DNA of 64,000 bases. Origin: Acanthosepion esculentum. Lineage: Eukaryota > Mollusca > Cephalopoda > Sepiida > Sepiidae. Below are positions 47,277 to 58,985 of this stretch, in pieces (position 1 is the first letter of the stretch; every line of letters begins with the position of its first letter). The notes beneath the pieces were generated by a model that ran no database searches, was not told the DNA's origin, and was given only the letters and a program-made list of their open reading frames with translations. Position numbers and translations under genes: made by a program. Location of the stretch: the NCBI GenBank assembly GCA_964036315.1, contig OZ038488.1:66729342-66793341 (forward strand), given 5' to 3'.

Positions 47277-47638
47277 TACATTTATCCAAATATAAATGAC
47301 CTATTCATGTAGTTTCTGAATTTACCTATCTCTCAAGTAATATAGTATATTAAGTTATTTACAAACATTTTGCTTAGTTTGGTTCAAGATCTCTTTGGAA
47401 TGCCAGAGCTGTAAGTAGTTTGTGACTTTGTGTAATAAGTGGAAATCTCAACCAAAAAGAAATTAGCTTGGAATTGAAGCTATTTACTATTTCATGTGAC
47501 ATTTTAAGATTGGCTTCTCATGGTTCTTGTTCATAGCGTCTCTGAGTCCTTTTGGGTGACAAATTATTTTCTATCCTCCAACCTCTCTCTCACATGCGGG
47601 ATGTGGTGAACCTCTATTGCTAATACCATGAAAATTGC

Positions 47639-47990
47639 TTGGACAAACTATATTCCTTGGTTCTGCTAGGTCTAACCTTCATGGCTAGAACATGCCATGC
47701 CACTTATATTATCATAAACCATCCACATTTCATCTGTATTCCATTGGTGAGAGGTCAGTTTCACTTGAACAGCTTCTGCTCACAAACCACTGCACTGTGG
47801 AACCAATTCTCAAGAGGATCTTTCTCTAATCACTACAATCTTAACAGGTTCAAGTCTAAGGTTAACTGTTATCTCTTCCCTCCTATCCATTATAAACTGC
47901 TTCTTCATGTAACCCTCTACCATGTTCTTGTAAAGAGTGAACCTTACTATAAAAAAAAAAATCTACTACAGAATTTGGTGGCTATCTAAG
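47639..47990 (+). pseudogene. LINE ORF2 C-terminus with 3' end
   Basis: The frame reads FCSQTTALWNQFSRGSFSNH, then YNLNRFKSKVNCYLF, the common C-terminal motif of non-LTR retrotransposons (F..R....WNSLP..I....NL..FK..V). Two short A runs follow. No reverse transcriptase part is present, as expected for a 5'-truncated copy. It differs from the 23751-24256 LINE. Confidence 0.65.
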
Positions 47991-48024
47991 GATTGATTTT
48001 TGAGTTCTAAAATATTGTAAGTGC

Positions 48025-48042
48025 GCACACACACACACACAC
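48025..48042. repeat. Short (AC)n tract
   Basis: Nine AC units. 47991-48420 otherwise shows nothing recognised. Confidence 0.8.
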
Positions 48043-48422
48043 AAATTCTTAATGAACAGTGATCAACCACAACTAAAGATTTTATGCAATCGTCAGGTAG
48101 TTGGCAACTATTATCTGTGAAATTGGGCATTTTATACTCTCTCTGTACATTTAAGATGTTACAATGAGGGGAGTTGATGTGTACATACTATTTACACATC
48201 AACCAAATTCATTGAGGTGGAAATGCCAAAGAAATCACCATTACTTGGGAAAAGAAAAAAAAACAAATACCTGATGATTGTATGAAAACAGATGAAACTT
48301 TTAGTTGTGTGTGGTCACTGTTCACCAGGAATTTGTTTATAAATATTAATATTCTGCTATTTAATATGGCATTGAGCTATTATTTTCTCCAATGTACCTT
48401 TGTAGCATACTCTCTTAGGAGC

Positions 48423-48423
<1 letters not shown>

Positions 48424-48508
<85 letters not shown>
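48424..48508. repeat. (GT)n(TA)n compound microsatellite
   Basis: About 11 GT units then about 31 TA units. Confidence 0.95.
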
Positions 48509-48511
<3 letters not shown>

Positions 48512-49004
48512 ATTAATGCAAATTTGTCACTTCACTTATATTCAGCACCTTGCCTCTGAAGTTTCATAGATTAATCATTTTGCAATCATTCCGTCCACTC
48601 ATCAGGAGGTTTCAGTAATCAACTGCAGATTTTCTCATTTTTGTTTTTTTTTATATTAGAAATTAACTTATCTGCTAGTTATTGGTGTGAAGTTGATTTT
48701 TTTTTTTTTTCTCTTTGTGTGCGTTTGTGAACATGTGCTTATGTGTCAAATAGGTTAGTGATAAAGTTTGAAAAAAATGTTCAATAGAAAATATTTCTTC
48801 TAGAATAATTTATTTGTTTATATTTTGTTTGTATTTGTGGAATTTATACATATTAATAATTTAAAAAAACAAGCAACAAATGTCCCAATTAAGTAAGCTT
48901 AAAAAAAAAACTTCTCGTATATCTAATATAAGAAACAACTTCATATCCTTGTTTGAATTTACAAATTTGTCAGTATTTTATCAGTAACAATTATTTTTCT
49001 CAAA

Positions 49005-49084
49005 CTCTTTCACACTCAGTAACCCCCTTGCATCTTAGTGTCTTTATCACCTTGCTTGGGATAAAATGATTAAAAAAAAAAAAG
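49005..49084 (+). repeat. Family D retroelement 3' tail with poly(A)
   Basis: CTCAGTAACCCCCTTGCATC, then CACCTTGCTTGGGATAAAAT and A12. Same tail as 24185-24256. Confidence 0.65.
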
Positions 49085-49329
49085 ACAAGATCACTTCTGC
49101 AACAAATATTAACTAACATTTACAAAATGTTCCTTATTTTCAGTGTTTCCTTTAAGCAGATGCATATTTACTTACATAAAAGATGTTGCGATAGATGCAA
49201 GTGTCAAAAATACATGTATAGCACAATTGTACATAATCAGAAACAAAATAAAACCAGAGTTAAAATACTACCATAGAGATTAGAATGTTTTCCTCTTTGT
49301 GTTTTTTGACCAGACATAATTTCTGCATT

Positions 49330-49640
49330 TGTCTCTCTGTTCAAATAGTTGGCCGCCTTCTATGTGCCATGTCCCTTCAGGACATGGGTGATCATAGCTC
49401 TTCCCAGGTTCCTATCCCTTGTAGCACTTAGCAACCCCCCTTCTGCTAAGCCTCCTGTTCCTACTGTTCTGCCATCTATTGATACAAGTTCATCAACTAA
49501 ATGGCTCACTGCTTTTCCCTATCTGCATTACCCTTGATATGCCCTGTGAGGATCAAGTTCTCTAAGCAGTCCTCCCTCATAATGTGTCCAACATGACTGT
49601 TATGGATATATTTTTTTACTCTGTCCTATGCTTCTCTTAT
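49330..49640 (+). repeat. Dispersed family C, copy 2
   Basis: CATGTCCCTTCAGGACATGG and downstream text match 22390-22620. Also 49255-49350 and 49710-49815 are diverged direct copies (AGAGATTAGAATGTTTTCCT; TTTCTGCATTTG/TTTCTGCATTGG). This indicates a local tandem duplication with a 475-bp period. Confidence 0.6.
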
Positions 49641-50281
49641 ACATGTATTTCTGTGCATATATTACATAAATAGATGCAGAGACAGATGCAATTGTGCATA
49701 ATAGTGAACAAAATAAAACTGGAGTTAAAATAACTACTGTAGAGATTAGAATGTTTTCCTCTGTTTTTTTGTTTTAACTAGACATCATTTCTGCATTGGT
49801 ATTTCTGTTCAAGGTTGTTGACTTTCTACTTGTATTAAAATTCCTTGTTAGATTTCTATTTTCCTTCCTGTTTTCATGTCTGCTCATCCCATGACACTGC
49901 CAGCCACTTTACGCAACAAAATCTTAAGAGATGCAGCAGATCTCAGTTCCCTTAGGATGAACTATAAATTCTGCCTAATATGGTGAAAAACTTTCTACTT
50001 CTGAAGGAATCTTTGCTAAGTTTAAACTGATGTAATAATTAGAAAACGTTTCTTTGTTTTAAGTAAAGACAGAATTGGATGTTATTGTTCTGGGAATTAT
50101 TTAGATCTATATATGGTGCCCAGATGTCCCTTGTCCTGTATTTAAGAAATTTTCTGTGTCCTCTGTGGAAAACTTATTAGGGTGCCTTAAATACCTAGTA
50201 TTTATTTATTTTTAAATTTCAGTTGTTTTTAATTTAATATAGTGTTATTAATAGTTTTTAATTTGTTCCATGCTGTAATAT

Positions 50282-50294
50282 TTTGTTTGAAGTT

Positions 50295-50354
<60 letters not shown>
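50282..50354. repeat. (TA)n microsatellite
   Basis: About 28 TA units; a shorter TA tract lies at 50488-50502. Confidence 0.9.
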
Positions 50355-50358
<4 letters not shown>

Positions 50359-50499
50359 TTTTTTGTTTTGCATCAATAATTAGTGTTTTTCATGTAGCAT
50401 ATGTAAATATGATATCTGACACTGATGAGCAGTGTATTTGCAAAACTCAAAGCTAAGTTTTTGAACTTTTCTTTACCTATTAACTAATATATATATATA

Positions 50500-52610
50500 T
50501 ATTCACATTTCATTGAATACGACAGACAAGGTGCTTTTATTTGTTTTTTAAACAATTTCTCATGTGATCTAATTTTTTTCTTTTTGTATGATAAATTATA
50601 TAAAAATTGTCCAAATGTTCTTTTTATCCAAGTGCTTTCGGCTATACATTTAGTCATTTTCAAGGATTAAATATTTTAACTTAAATAAGAAATAGTCTGT
50701 TGTATGTATGTTTTATAAAATGTTTTCATTTTTCAAAACACAGTCAAGATGTTGTGTCCATGTTCAAAGTTAATATTATTAACTGTTGGTTTTTTTGTTT
50801 TTATTAATAAGGCTTCCATTATTTTTAGCCTTTTTTTGCAGGTAGATGGTGCTATTATATTAGTGTTGTCAACAAGTATGTTATGAATAGTGTCCTGTAG
50901 GTCTCCATGAATATTTAAATGAAATCTAATTGAGCTATGGTCAGAAAGGTGTAGAGTGAGTCTGCGTGTCAAACATGTTGTAGTGTGGCTTATATAATTA
51001 TTTACGAATTTTGATTGATCAGGAATACAATTCCTTAATGGGCATTTAAATTCGCAAATAATATTTGCCCTATTTAATTTTGTTCTAGGAGGTGAATTAT
51101 TATTTTTAACTATAAGGTTAGAGGTTTTAAATTTTTTATAATTAATCTAATTGTTTTGCTATTGTCAACTGGTGTTATGCATTTTTTTTATAATGTACTT
51201 AATTCTGCTTTCATCCTGTTTATAATTTTCGTTCATCTGATTTTTATAAAAAAATATTAATATTATTGTTTATGTTTCTATTCTTGCCGTTGCTATTAGC
51301 TACCTTAGACAAGAAACGCCTAATTTGGCAATCCAACAATTGATAAGGAAATCCATTATTAATCAGCGTTTGTTTTACATTGTTTAATTCGTTAAGGAAA
51401 AGTATGCGAGAGGATTAGTTATCGTGAACTCTCGTGAGGAAATTTTTAATAACACCTATTTTATATGTAAGAGGGCATTCACTAGAGAAATTAAGAGGAC
51501 AAGAGTCTTTACTAGTTGATTTTTTATAAACAGAAGTTTTAAAAGTATTATTACTAAAATCGACAAGAACATCTAAGAAAGGAAGTTTATTTTTTTCACT
51601 AAGTTCATAAGTAAAATTTAGGATGGAATTTTGTTGAAATGTAGCTTTCAGATTTTCTATTTCTTGTTTTCAGCTAAAATAAATATATTGTCTACATAAC
51701 GAACATATATTTTAGGTTTAATAACTTTAGTAAAAACCTTGTTTTCAACATAGAACATATAATAATTGGAGAAGCATGGCCCGAGAGGGTTTCCCATACT
51801 TACTCCATCAGTTTGTGTAAATAGTACCATTCTGGCTATAAAAAGGAACTCTAGTGGTGCAAGCGATCAATAGTTTTCTTAAAATATTTGGTTGGATTGA
51901 TGGAGGTGGAATTAAATTATTTTTATACACTGAATTAATGATAATATCAATAGTTTCGGAGAGGGGAACATTAGTAAATAAATTCTCTATGTCAAGTGAT
52001 GCAAGAATGCCGTGGTTAGTTTTTACTTTTGTGCTTTTAAGTATTTGGAAGAATTCATGGGTAGATTTAATGCTATAGTTAGTAGGGAGATATGGGGTAA
52101 TAATATCATTGAGAAATTTTGATAGTTGGTATATGCATGTTGGAATCTGAGAAATAATAGGTTGTGATGGGTATCCTGGTTTATGTATTTTAACATTACT
52201 GTATGAGTAGCCAGGTTGATAATCTCCAATAATTTTGTTTATTTTTAGGGATCCTGCAACAGAATTGTTGGATGTTATGAGTTTATTAACACATTTCTTT
52301 AGAGGTTCAGTAGTGTTCTTATTCAATTTAGTAAATTTAGAACGATCATCAATAAGATGCTGAAGATTTTTGTGATAATCCAATTTATCCAAAATTACGT
52401 AAATATTGGATTTATCCGCCTTTCTGATAACTATATTAGGGTTGTTTTTAATTCTTTAGCAGCAGTTTTGAGTTGGAATGTTCTTGTTTCTGTTACGTGG
52501 AATGTAATCTTTTAGACTTTCTGCCTTGAGAAGATCTTTGAGGTTTGGATGGAGTATTATCAATTTGTCCTTTTCCAGTTGACATAATGATTGATGTAAG
52601 ATTTTCAATA
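50500..52610 (-). mobile_element. Penelope-like retroelement (RT and GIY-YIG), damaged
   Basis: On the - strand, from 52610 down, the text reads IRKADKSNIYVI (52440-52390), then an open frame 52392-51808 with GYSYSNVKIHKPGYPSQPII, SQIPTCIYQLSKFLND and ILASLDIENLFTNVPL. These are the Penelope reverse transcriptase motifs (PKIHK.G.P.RPI.S, Y.L.K.L, S.DVxxLFTNVP). After 51808 come DGVSMGNPLGP and KIYVRYVDNIFIL, the catalytic YxDD-type block (here YVDN). 50972-50733 carries a GIY-YIG-like end (YISHTTTCLTRRLTLHL, cf. YIG.T...L..R...H). Shifts and stops break it. The 3' flank (50500-50690) shares text with 11755-11960. Confidence 0.78.
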
Positions 52611-52857
52611 CAAATAATAAATAAAAATTACAATAATGATAATAATATCAAACATAAATGAAGGGATTTTAAATACAAATAAATAATAAGAAAATAAAAA
52701 TAATAATACAAAAGGTGTTAATTTAAGATTATAAATGATGTATACATCAGCAGGACAGTCATAGATCCAACTACATATAAAGAAACACGCAAATAACACA
52801 AAACCGTGTGATAAGCAGTATAAACACATGCGTGCACACACACATGTATGTGTGAGT

Positions 52858-52946
52858 AAAGTTAAAAGACAATAGGAAAACTGTATTATTAGCTGACATG
52901 TTTCGTCCAATGTCTATTAATAGTTTTCCTATTGTCTTTTAACTTT
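52858..52946. repeat. Perfect 25-bp inverted repeat with 39-nt loop
   Basis: Arms AGTTAAAAGACAATAGGAAA... (52858-52882) and its exact complement (52922-52946). The loop on the - strand holds GGACGAAACATGTCAGC, resembling the 3' half of a Penelope-type hammerhead (GGAC GAAAC and a GUC site). Lies just upstream of the Penelope-like ORF relic, as expected for its terminal repeats. Confidence 0.75.
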
Positions 52947-52997
52947 ATTCATTTGTCTTTTTCTACAGATTAACTCTGAGAAATGTTTGTTTGTGTG

Positions 52998-53001
<4 letters not shown>

Positions 53002-53046
<45 letters not shown>
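53002..53046. repeat. (TA)n microsatellite
   Basis: About 20 TA units; a second short TA tract is at 53116-53134. Confidence 0.9.
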
Positions 53047-53231
53047 CTAAATATTATTAGATTTAAAATTATATAATTGATGTATATCAAGGTGAACAGA
53101 ATTTCTCCCAATAAAATATATATATATATATATAAGGATTTTAAATGTTTGGTAATCCATATGAATAATATTAGGGATGATGTAATCCAGGGAGTTCAAT
53201 GTAAAAAAAAAAAAAAAAAAAAAAAAGCGAA

Positions 53232-53412
53232 AAAACTAATATTAATTTAATTAAAAGACAGACAACTTTAAGGGTCCATTCATTATATTTTATTTCTCCA
53301 GAAAAAGGGAGAAAATGCTTGGAAATGTGATCTGAGGAACCAGGAAAAAAGTCTCTTTCCTGGGGAAATAAAATATAATCAATGGGTCCTTAATGTTTGT
53401 TTTTTAATTAAA

Positions 53413-53420
<8 letters not shown>
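53232..53420. mobile_element. Fold-back MITE with ~65-bp inverted ends
   Basis: The left arm (from 53232) holds TTAATTTAATTAAAAGACAG and GGGTCCATTCATTATATTTT. The right arm complement holds TTTAATTAAAAAACAAACAT and GGACCCATTGATTATATTTT. Only about 50 bp separate the arms. A (TA)n tract (53417-53453) adjoins the right end. Confidence 0.7.
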
Positions 53421-53455
<35 letters not shown>

Positions 53456-53459
53456 TAAT

Positions 53460-54060
53460 GAAAAATTGGTTGTATTTAAATTTGAAGTGTCCTGTATTTC
53501 TATTTGGCAAATCTGGTAACTTTTGTATCATCTACAGAATATCTAGTTTTGTATTCTCGAAAATTAATAATTATTAACTATTCAAAATAAATATTAGAAA
53601 TAGTCAATAAAATCAGATTGTATCCTCTGTAACATTGACAAGAGTTATCAACATTCCCAACTTTGTTAGGACAGTTGAACTCATCCTTTGTCTTCTTGAT
53701 GCTGTTAAGTATTTCAGACAATCTATTCAACTTTTATCAGTTGTATAATCCATAAGAAAAGAGAAGAAACCTTATGTTTAGCCATTATACAAACTGGCAC
53801 AGTCTATCTTATCTGGGCTAAATATACAAATGAACTAATAATGCCTCTATGTACCTAGGCGATTTCAAACTATATATATATTTATATATACATATGGGAA
53901 ATCTCTTTTAGCATCTTCTTTGAAACCTATATGAACTTGGTTTATGCACTTGCGTCATATATACTCCTCTTTCAACTTTCTCACTCAACTATTTCCAGTC
54001 AATTATCAGGACCTCAACCCATAGAGAGTATTTTGTACCATGTTCTCTCCAGATATTTTC
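53460..54060. other. Intronic DNA, no feature seen
   Basis: AT-rich; short TA stretch at 53873. No exon or repeat recognised. Confidence 0.45.
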
Positions 54061-54062
54061 CA

Positions 54063-54275
54063 GCTTATGGCCATATCATGTTGAAACACTGGTTCTTGTA
54101 TGATCAGAAACGATAAGCAACGTTGAGCCTGACCAGTACTTAGATGGGGGACCACTTGATAATACTAAGTGTTGTAAGTTTGGATGTGCAGGTGGTGTAA
54201 TGGATAATGGCTTGGAAATGGAAATGGGAGAGCCAAATTCCAATTTCAGTTGGGTTTGTTATATTCACTTATGAG
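54063..54275 (+). repeat. 5S/tRNA composite SINE, copy 6
   Basis: GGCCATATCATGTTGAAACA, GATAAGCAACGTTGAGCCTG and TACTTAGATGGGGGACCACT mirror 5S rRNA. The 5S end TAAGTGTTGTAAGTTTGG joins GATGTGCAGGTGGTGTAATG (tRNA-like) and GCCAAATTCCAATTTCAGTT. The element breaks off after ATTCACTTATGAG, so the tail is missing. Confidence 0.78.
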
Positions 54276-56175
54276 TTCCAAGTATTGCACTCTCTTCATA
54301 GGTGATATTTGGTTGGGGGTAGTGTTAAATTCTCCAAAATCCATTTCATCATCCATCTTATTAGCTTGATGTTCTGGCTGTTTTGAGGCCACTTTTTCTG
54401 AAATTAACTGATCTGATTGGTGTATTCATGACCACCCCTTATTTTATTTTTTCCTATCACTATTTTCTCTGTGGCAATAACATTTTTCCACTTATGGGCT
54501 ATGAAGCTTGAAGAATAGGTCAGCTGAAAAGTAGTAATTTCTTTTTCCTGTCACTATTTTCTCTGTAGCAATAACATTTTTCCTCTTCTGGGTTATTGCC
54601 GTGGTCTGTTAAGGGGCCAGAAAGAAAGATACAGCAAGAAAAAGGTAGGTTAAACAAGTGTATTGAAATAACAGATATATACAAAGTAAGAGTGTTATAA
54701 GTCAGCAGATAGAAGTGTCCGTCCAAACTGTCAGGTTACACTGCGTCTTGACTGCCTCCTGGAAATCTCGCAGGTTGGTATTTATGAAAGGAGGAAGAGT
54801 TCATTTCCATATAGGTAGGAACCATAACAGTTATGAACCTGATGGATGGGTCATATCAAGAAAATGGAACAAAATTTGGATGAAAATCGAAAATGTTTTA
54901 GAATTCTAGAAGCTTAACTTGTTTTCATTTATTAGCTTACATAACTAAGTAAAAGGTGAATATATTAAAACATTTTACTCACCAGCTAAGCATAATTCAA
55001 AATTTAGTAATCATATTTGTCTAGATAGAAATTTTATCTGATAACATCAGTACAATTTAATAGTTTTTAAAGAAATAGTCCTTTGTCAATGAGACAAATT
55101 TTGCAATCAGCCTACCACAAAGAAATGACAACCTTCTGTGTGAAAATCTTTTCCTAGTCAGTCATGAATCAAGAGAGGTGATCATCCAAGTGTGTATCAT
55201 GTATGGCACTTAATTGACTAATTTCAACTAAAAGTATAATATATAGTGGAGTATGTATTTTTTCTTGCATGTCATCTGTGTGAAAAATATATATCTATAT
55301 TGATGATTTATATGATTGGATCCTATCAATAATATCAGTAAGAAGACAGAAGAAGTTTGTCTGTGCTCATCCATACTTTCCCTTATGTCAGTTACTGTAA
55401 CGGGACAGTGCCGACAGAAGCTGATTAATACATTTCCCAAAGATACTAGGACAAAAGGAGAAAAATCTCACTAGGGATTTAATAAAGTGCTTTTCTGCAT
55501 GAGAAGGTCCTGAAAACTTCTTGGTCTGATCAAGAAGCCCTTCAAAAATGAAGTCTGATATACTCATTTCATCAAGTTTTGGGAAGCATGTCAGGCTGAG
55601 ATCTCTTTAGTACCTTATAATTAGAACAAATAAGTAACTTTGCATTAGACTTGAACACATCTCCCATTTCACAGGAGCTTTCTATACTATATAGCAGTAT
55701 GTATATCAACTTGGCTACTACAGCCAGTGATAATTAGGTTTTATCTCTATAAACCTTATGTAAATTGACTTTATCTGTAGTGGTATTAGTAGTAATTTAA
55801 TTGTTCCATTGGATTTTGCACTAATCTTAGTACACAGACAATCCTTTTAATTTACTAAGAGAGATTGGCATTCTAGTTATTTTAGGAATTTTAAGTATAG
55901 TCTGTGCTCTAATATAACTATTCTGATGAAATTAAAAAGCAAGAGTTTCTATAGCTCAATGTTCTTTTATTTCCTCTTTCTCTCAATATTATAACATTGA
56001 AATAATTAGTTAGTATCATTGTTATAGGGTATGTCTTCTGTATTTCCACAGCACAAGATCTTCTTATCCCTTCTTTATAAGTCATGTTTTTTTTTTACTT
56101 ACTCATCCAGAAAACATTTTTTTTTTTAAAATCACCCTTTAACAGTGTTGTGTTTTGTGCAATTTTCATGTGTAG
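54276..56175. other. Intronic DNA before last exon, no feature seen
   Basis: 54395-54480 and 54525-54600 share text (TCACTATTTTCTCTG(T)GGCAATAACATTTTTCC), a local duplication. No other feature recognised. Confidence 0.45.
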
Positions 56176-56279
56176 GATCTAGTAAGCTGGCCACTTGGAA
56201 TATGCAAAAAATGTATGAAATATCTAAAAAGAAGATAATGCAACAGGATTCTCTTTCACTCAGTGATGATGAAGAATAA
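56176..56279 (+). CDS. ASPSCR1: Probable last coding exon of ASPSCR1 with acidic tail
   Basis: Acceptor TTTTCATGTGTAG at 56175. In the phase-1 frame it encodes SSKLATWNMQKMYEISKKKI and then MQQDSLSLSDDEE and stop TAA at 56277-56279. Vertebrate TUG ends in a short basic tryptophan motif (KVPKWLKLP), and the KLATW...KKK stretch may be its counterpart. Direct joining to the exon ending at 37614 (phase 2) gives a stop after two codons, so an intervening exon must exist if this belongs to the same gene. The serine/acidic end resembles a CK2-type tail, which is an inference. It could belong to a different small gene. Confidence 0.45.
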
Positions 56280-56288
56280 ATAATAAAA
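56275..56288 (+). terminator. Poly(A) signals overlapping the stop codon
   Basis: AATAAA at 56275-56280 overlaps the TAA stop of the putative last exon, and a second AATAAA begins at 56282. The 3' UTR would be very short if the first signal is used. It supports 56176-56279 as a terminal exon, although AATAAA is frequent by chance in DNA this AT-rich. Confidence 0.4.
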
Positions 56289-56379
56289 TATATGGTTTTA
56301 AACTCTTAGCAACGCATGTGTTTTGTTTTTTTTTCCATTTTTTTGGTGAGGAGGTGAAAGGCAGTAGAGATTGTGGGTG

Positions 56380-57400
56380 AAATTGTCATCAGCTGCATTC
56401 AAAAAACCAGGACTGGTAAAAACCTAGAGAGAAAATGAGTTCAGTAATTATACAAAAATAGAAAGAAGTGTATGACAAAGATGTGTCTTCTGACCGGAAT
56501 TATTCAACCATGACAGGTGATTCTGTGAGAATTGGAAGTTTTACTAGGATTTGTTATCAGTGACGACAATCTTAACATATGCAGATGACACAGTGTTAGT
56601 AGCAGGCACAAGAAGGAAACTACAAAAATTCCTACAGAAGGTAGTGAAGGAAAGCAAGAAGAAAAGACCAGGCATCAATTGCAAGAAGACAGAATGCATG
56701 GTTGCCAGCAAAAGAAACAGCTCAACATGCAAATCACAAATTGGAGATACCAAAATCAAGCAAGTACAACATTTAGGAAGTGTTTTAACAAGACTGAAAA
56801 TGTGGCACTGAAATCCAAAGGTGCATTGAGATAGCAAAAGTACCTTCCAAAAGCTAAGCAAAGTATTAAGAAACAGGAAAATTTCATTTGAAATGAAGAA
56901 AAGGGTATTAAACTGTTATGTAATATCAGTCCTCCTATATGGTATTGAATGCTGGACACTCTCCTCACAGATGAAGAAGAGATTGAAGCACCAGAAATAT
57001 GATTCTTTAGAAGGGTGTTGCGAATACCATAGACTGAACATGTGAGCAGTGACAGTTTTAGAGAAAATGAAAATAAACAGGACACTTATATTTAACATTA
57101 GAAAGTAATAGTTGAAATTTCTAGGGCACATAATGAGGAAAGAGGGTTTGGAAAATGTGATATTAAAGGCAAACGAGACAGGAAATCAGTGCATAACTTG
57201 AGTAAATGGATAGGCAGAAAAGGGTTTAAGAAAGGTGATGATAAAAAGACAAAATTTACTAAGTGCTACAAAGGACAGGAAATTGTGGAGAGCTATGACT
57301 GCCAATGTCCTGAAGATACATGGCACATAGAAGAAAAAAATCCTGGCCTCAATTTCAAAACCTTAAAGATTTCTGTTGGTTCATGTCATATATGAATACT
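56380..57400 (+). pseudogene. LINE reverse transcriptase relic
   Basis: 56551-56811 reads VTTILTYADDTVLVAGTRRK, the catalytic YADD box, then GINCKKTECMVASKRNSSTC and QIGDTKIKQVQHLGSVLT. The next segments, in shifted frames, give SKVLRNRKISFEMKKRVLNC, YVISVLLYGIECWTLSSQMK and FLGHIMRKEGLENV. This is the order of a LINE ORF2 from RT fingers/palm to the C-terminal region. Several stops and shifts. It starts about 100 bp after the poly(A) signals of the putative last exon. The N-terminal endonuclease is missing, as in a 5'-truncated insertion. Confidence 0.8.
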
Positions 57401-57849
57401 TTCAGTATGAACAAAAACTTAGACTCTAAAAAACATATTTAATTTTAGTCATTTTTAGACAAGACATAAATAAATTTAAATAAATTAGCTCACATTTTTC
57501 TTCCATTGCGTAAACCCTAAAACCTATTACATTATTGAGCCAGGGAGTACAGAAACTTTCAACTCAGCCCAACCCACTGTCCAAAATCTGCCCAAATGAT
57601 TAGACAGAATTTATTTTGGGATCTTTTCTTGGTCAGGTTGGGTACATTTTAGCACCCTCTTGTATTTTAAAATACTAGTCAATGTGTTATTTCTATTTAC
57701 TTTTGAAAATTCTAAAGAATACATTATATACACTGAGTGGGAGAAAGTATTGTATAAATTAAGATTTTAAGAGAAAATGAGAAATTTGCTCATTGTTGCA
57801 ACTTGGACAGTCATTCTGTAAATAAAGAGTACAGACTGAAAATAAGGAA

Positions 57850-57940
57850 TAGCTCTAAACGAGACTTAAACTGGGATCCCTTTTACCTCGAGAAGTCTAC
57901 TGTTTGAGCTACTCTGGCCAATCATTGTAGAATATCAAAT
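57850..57940 (-). repeat. tRNA-like SINE head
   Basis: On the - strand: GGCCAGAGTAGCTCAAACAG (A-box-like) and CCCAGTTTAAGTCTCG (B-box-like), about 40 bp apart. No acceptor stem pairing is evident, so it is not a functional tRNA gene. 57941-58340 shows nothing further. Confidence 0.5.
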
Positions 57941-58332
57941 CTAACCCTATAGACTTATATAGACATTTATTATTTTCCCCTAATTACTTGGTGGTGCCAT
58001 ATTTGAATTTATTTTATCTTTGTCCCTATATATTAGTAGTATTAGCACATAGAGGGTTTGCAAGTGGATATTTGACATTTTAGGAACATTTCCCAAGTGC
58101 TATGTTCTATGTCTCATCTGAAAGTGGATAGTCTCAGGATTTCAGAACTGGTCTTTGCCTTAACTCCAAATATTTGTTAAGTTATCAAGACTCACACATG
58201 TTCAGTCATTTATTTTTAGATGATCAGTTCTGGATAGTTGCTCTTTTTTTCTTTTTTTTTTCCCTCTTTTTGGTAGAAAAATCATTTTGTTGAAATGAAT
58301 GTTATAATTGACAGGTTTAACTTGACACTTTT

Positions 58333-58339
<7 letters not shown>

Positions 58340-58363
<24 letters not shown>

Positions 58364-58455
58364 CAAAAATGACCTCTGTCAGGTGGATTTGGGGGGCCCC
58401 TCCAACACAAATATTTTGTCATTTTTTGTCTGCTTTTTGTCCCCCCCCCCCCACA
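58340..58455. repeat. Poly(T) and C12 homopolymers
   Basis: T17-18 ending near 58363 and about 12 C at 58441-58452; a further T26-27 run at 59107-59133. Confidence 0.85.
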
Positions 58456-58682
58456 CTTTGAATAAAGTTAACAAAAACTGCCTAAGACAAGTTTTTTTCT
58501 CCTTTTTAAATTCCCAAATCTTGAAACAATTTAAATCTGTAAAATATAAAAAAAATTGTTCCTGGGAAGACATTTAAGACTTACTCAGTTCCATTCATAT
58601 GTTAAATTGATCATTACCCACTTTTGGCATCAGATATCAGTTTTCAGCATAACTTTCCCTCAACATCTGTCTATATTTTTGA

Positions 58683-58985
58683 GATGTGGGTATGGTAACT
58701 ATTTATGCTATTTACATTGTTTGGACTGTTGTTCTCATCTTTATTGCCATATTCACGTTTCAGCCATTGTGCGCTCTGGCCTTCTTCAGGTCTAATTTCA
58801 AACGGAGCCTGTTATTTAGTCCATGGTGGGTAGATTTTTCTAATTCCACTTGCCATGCCTTTGGATATCTCTGTTTTAGCTAATTCCCCTTGATAACTCA
58901 CCAAGTTTTTTGTTCTCTCTGCTGTGGCCAGGGATTAAACTCACAACTCTTTGGATCAACCAACCAATGGTTTTATCCATGTGTT
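58683..58985 (-). repeat. Dispersed family B (ribozyme-like core), copy 2
   Basis: Matches 61780-62060: TTTGGACTGTTGTTCTCATC, TCTGGCCTTCTTCAGG. At the far end a tRNA-like B box on the - strand (GAGTTTAATCCCTGGC) mirrors GAGTTCAATCCCTGGG near 62030. So the family couples a tRNA-like head with a hammerhead-like segment. Confidence 0.55.

Noticed and set aside
57865..57935. A tRNA gene on the - strand
   Set aside because: A- and B-box-like text only; no convincing acceptor or anticodon stem pairing.
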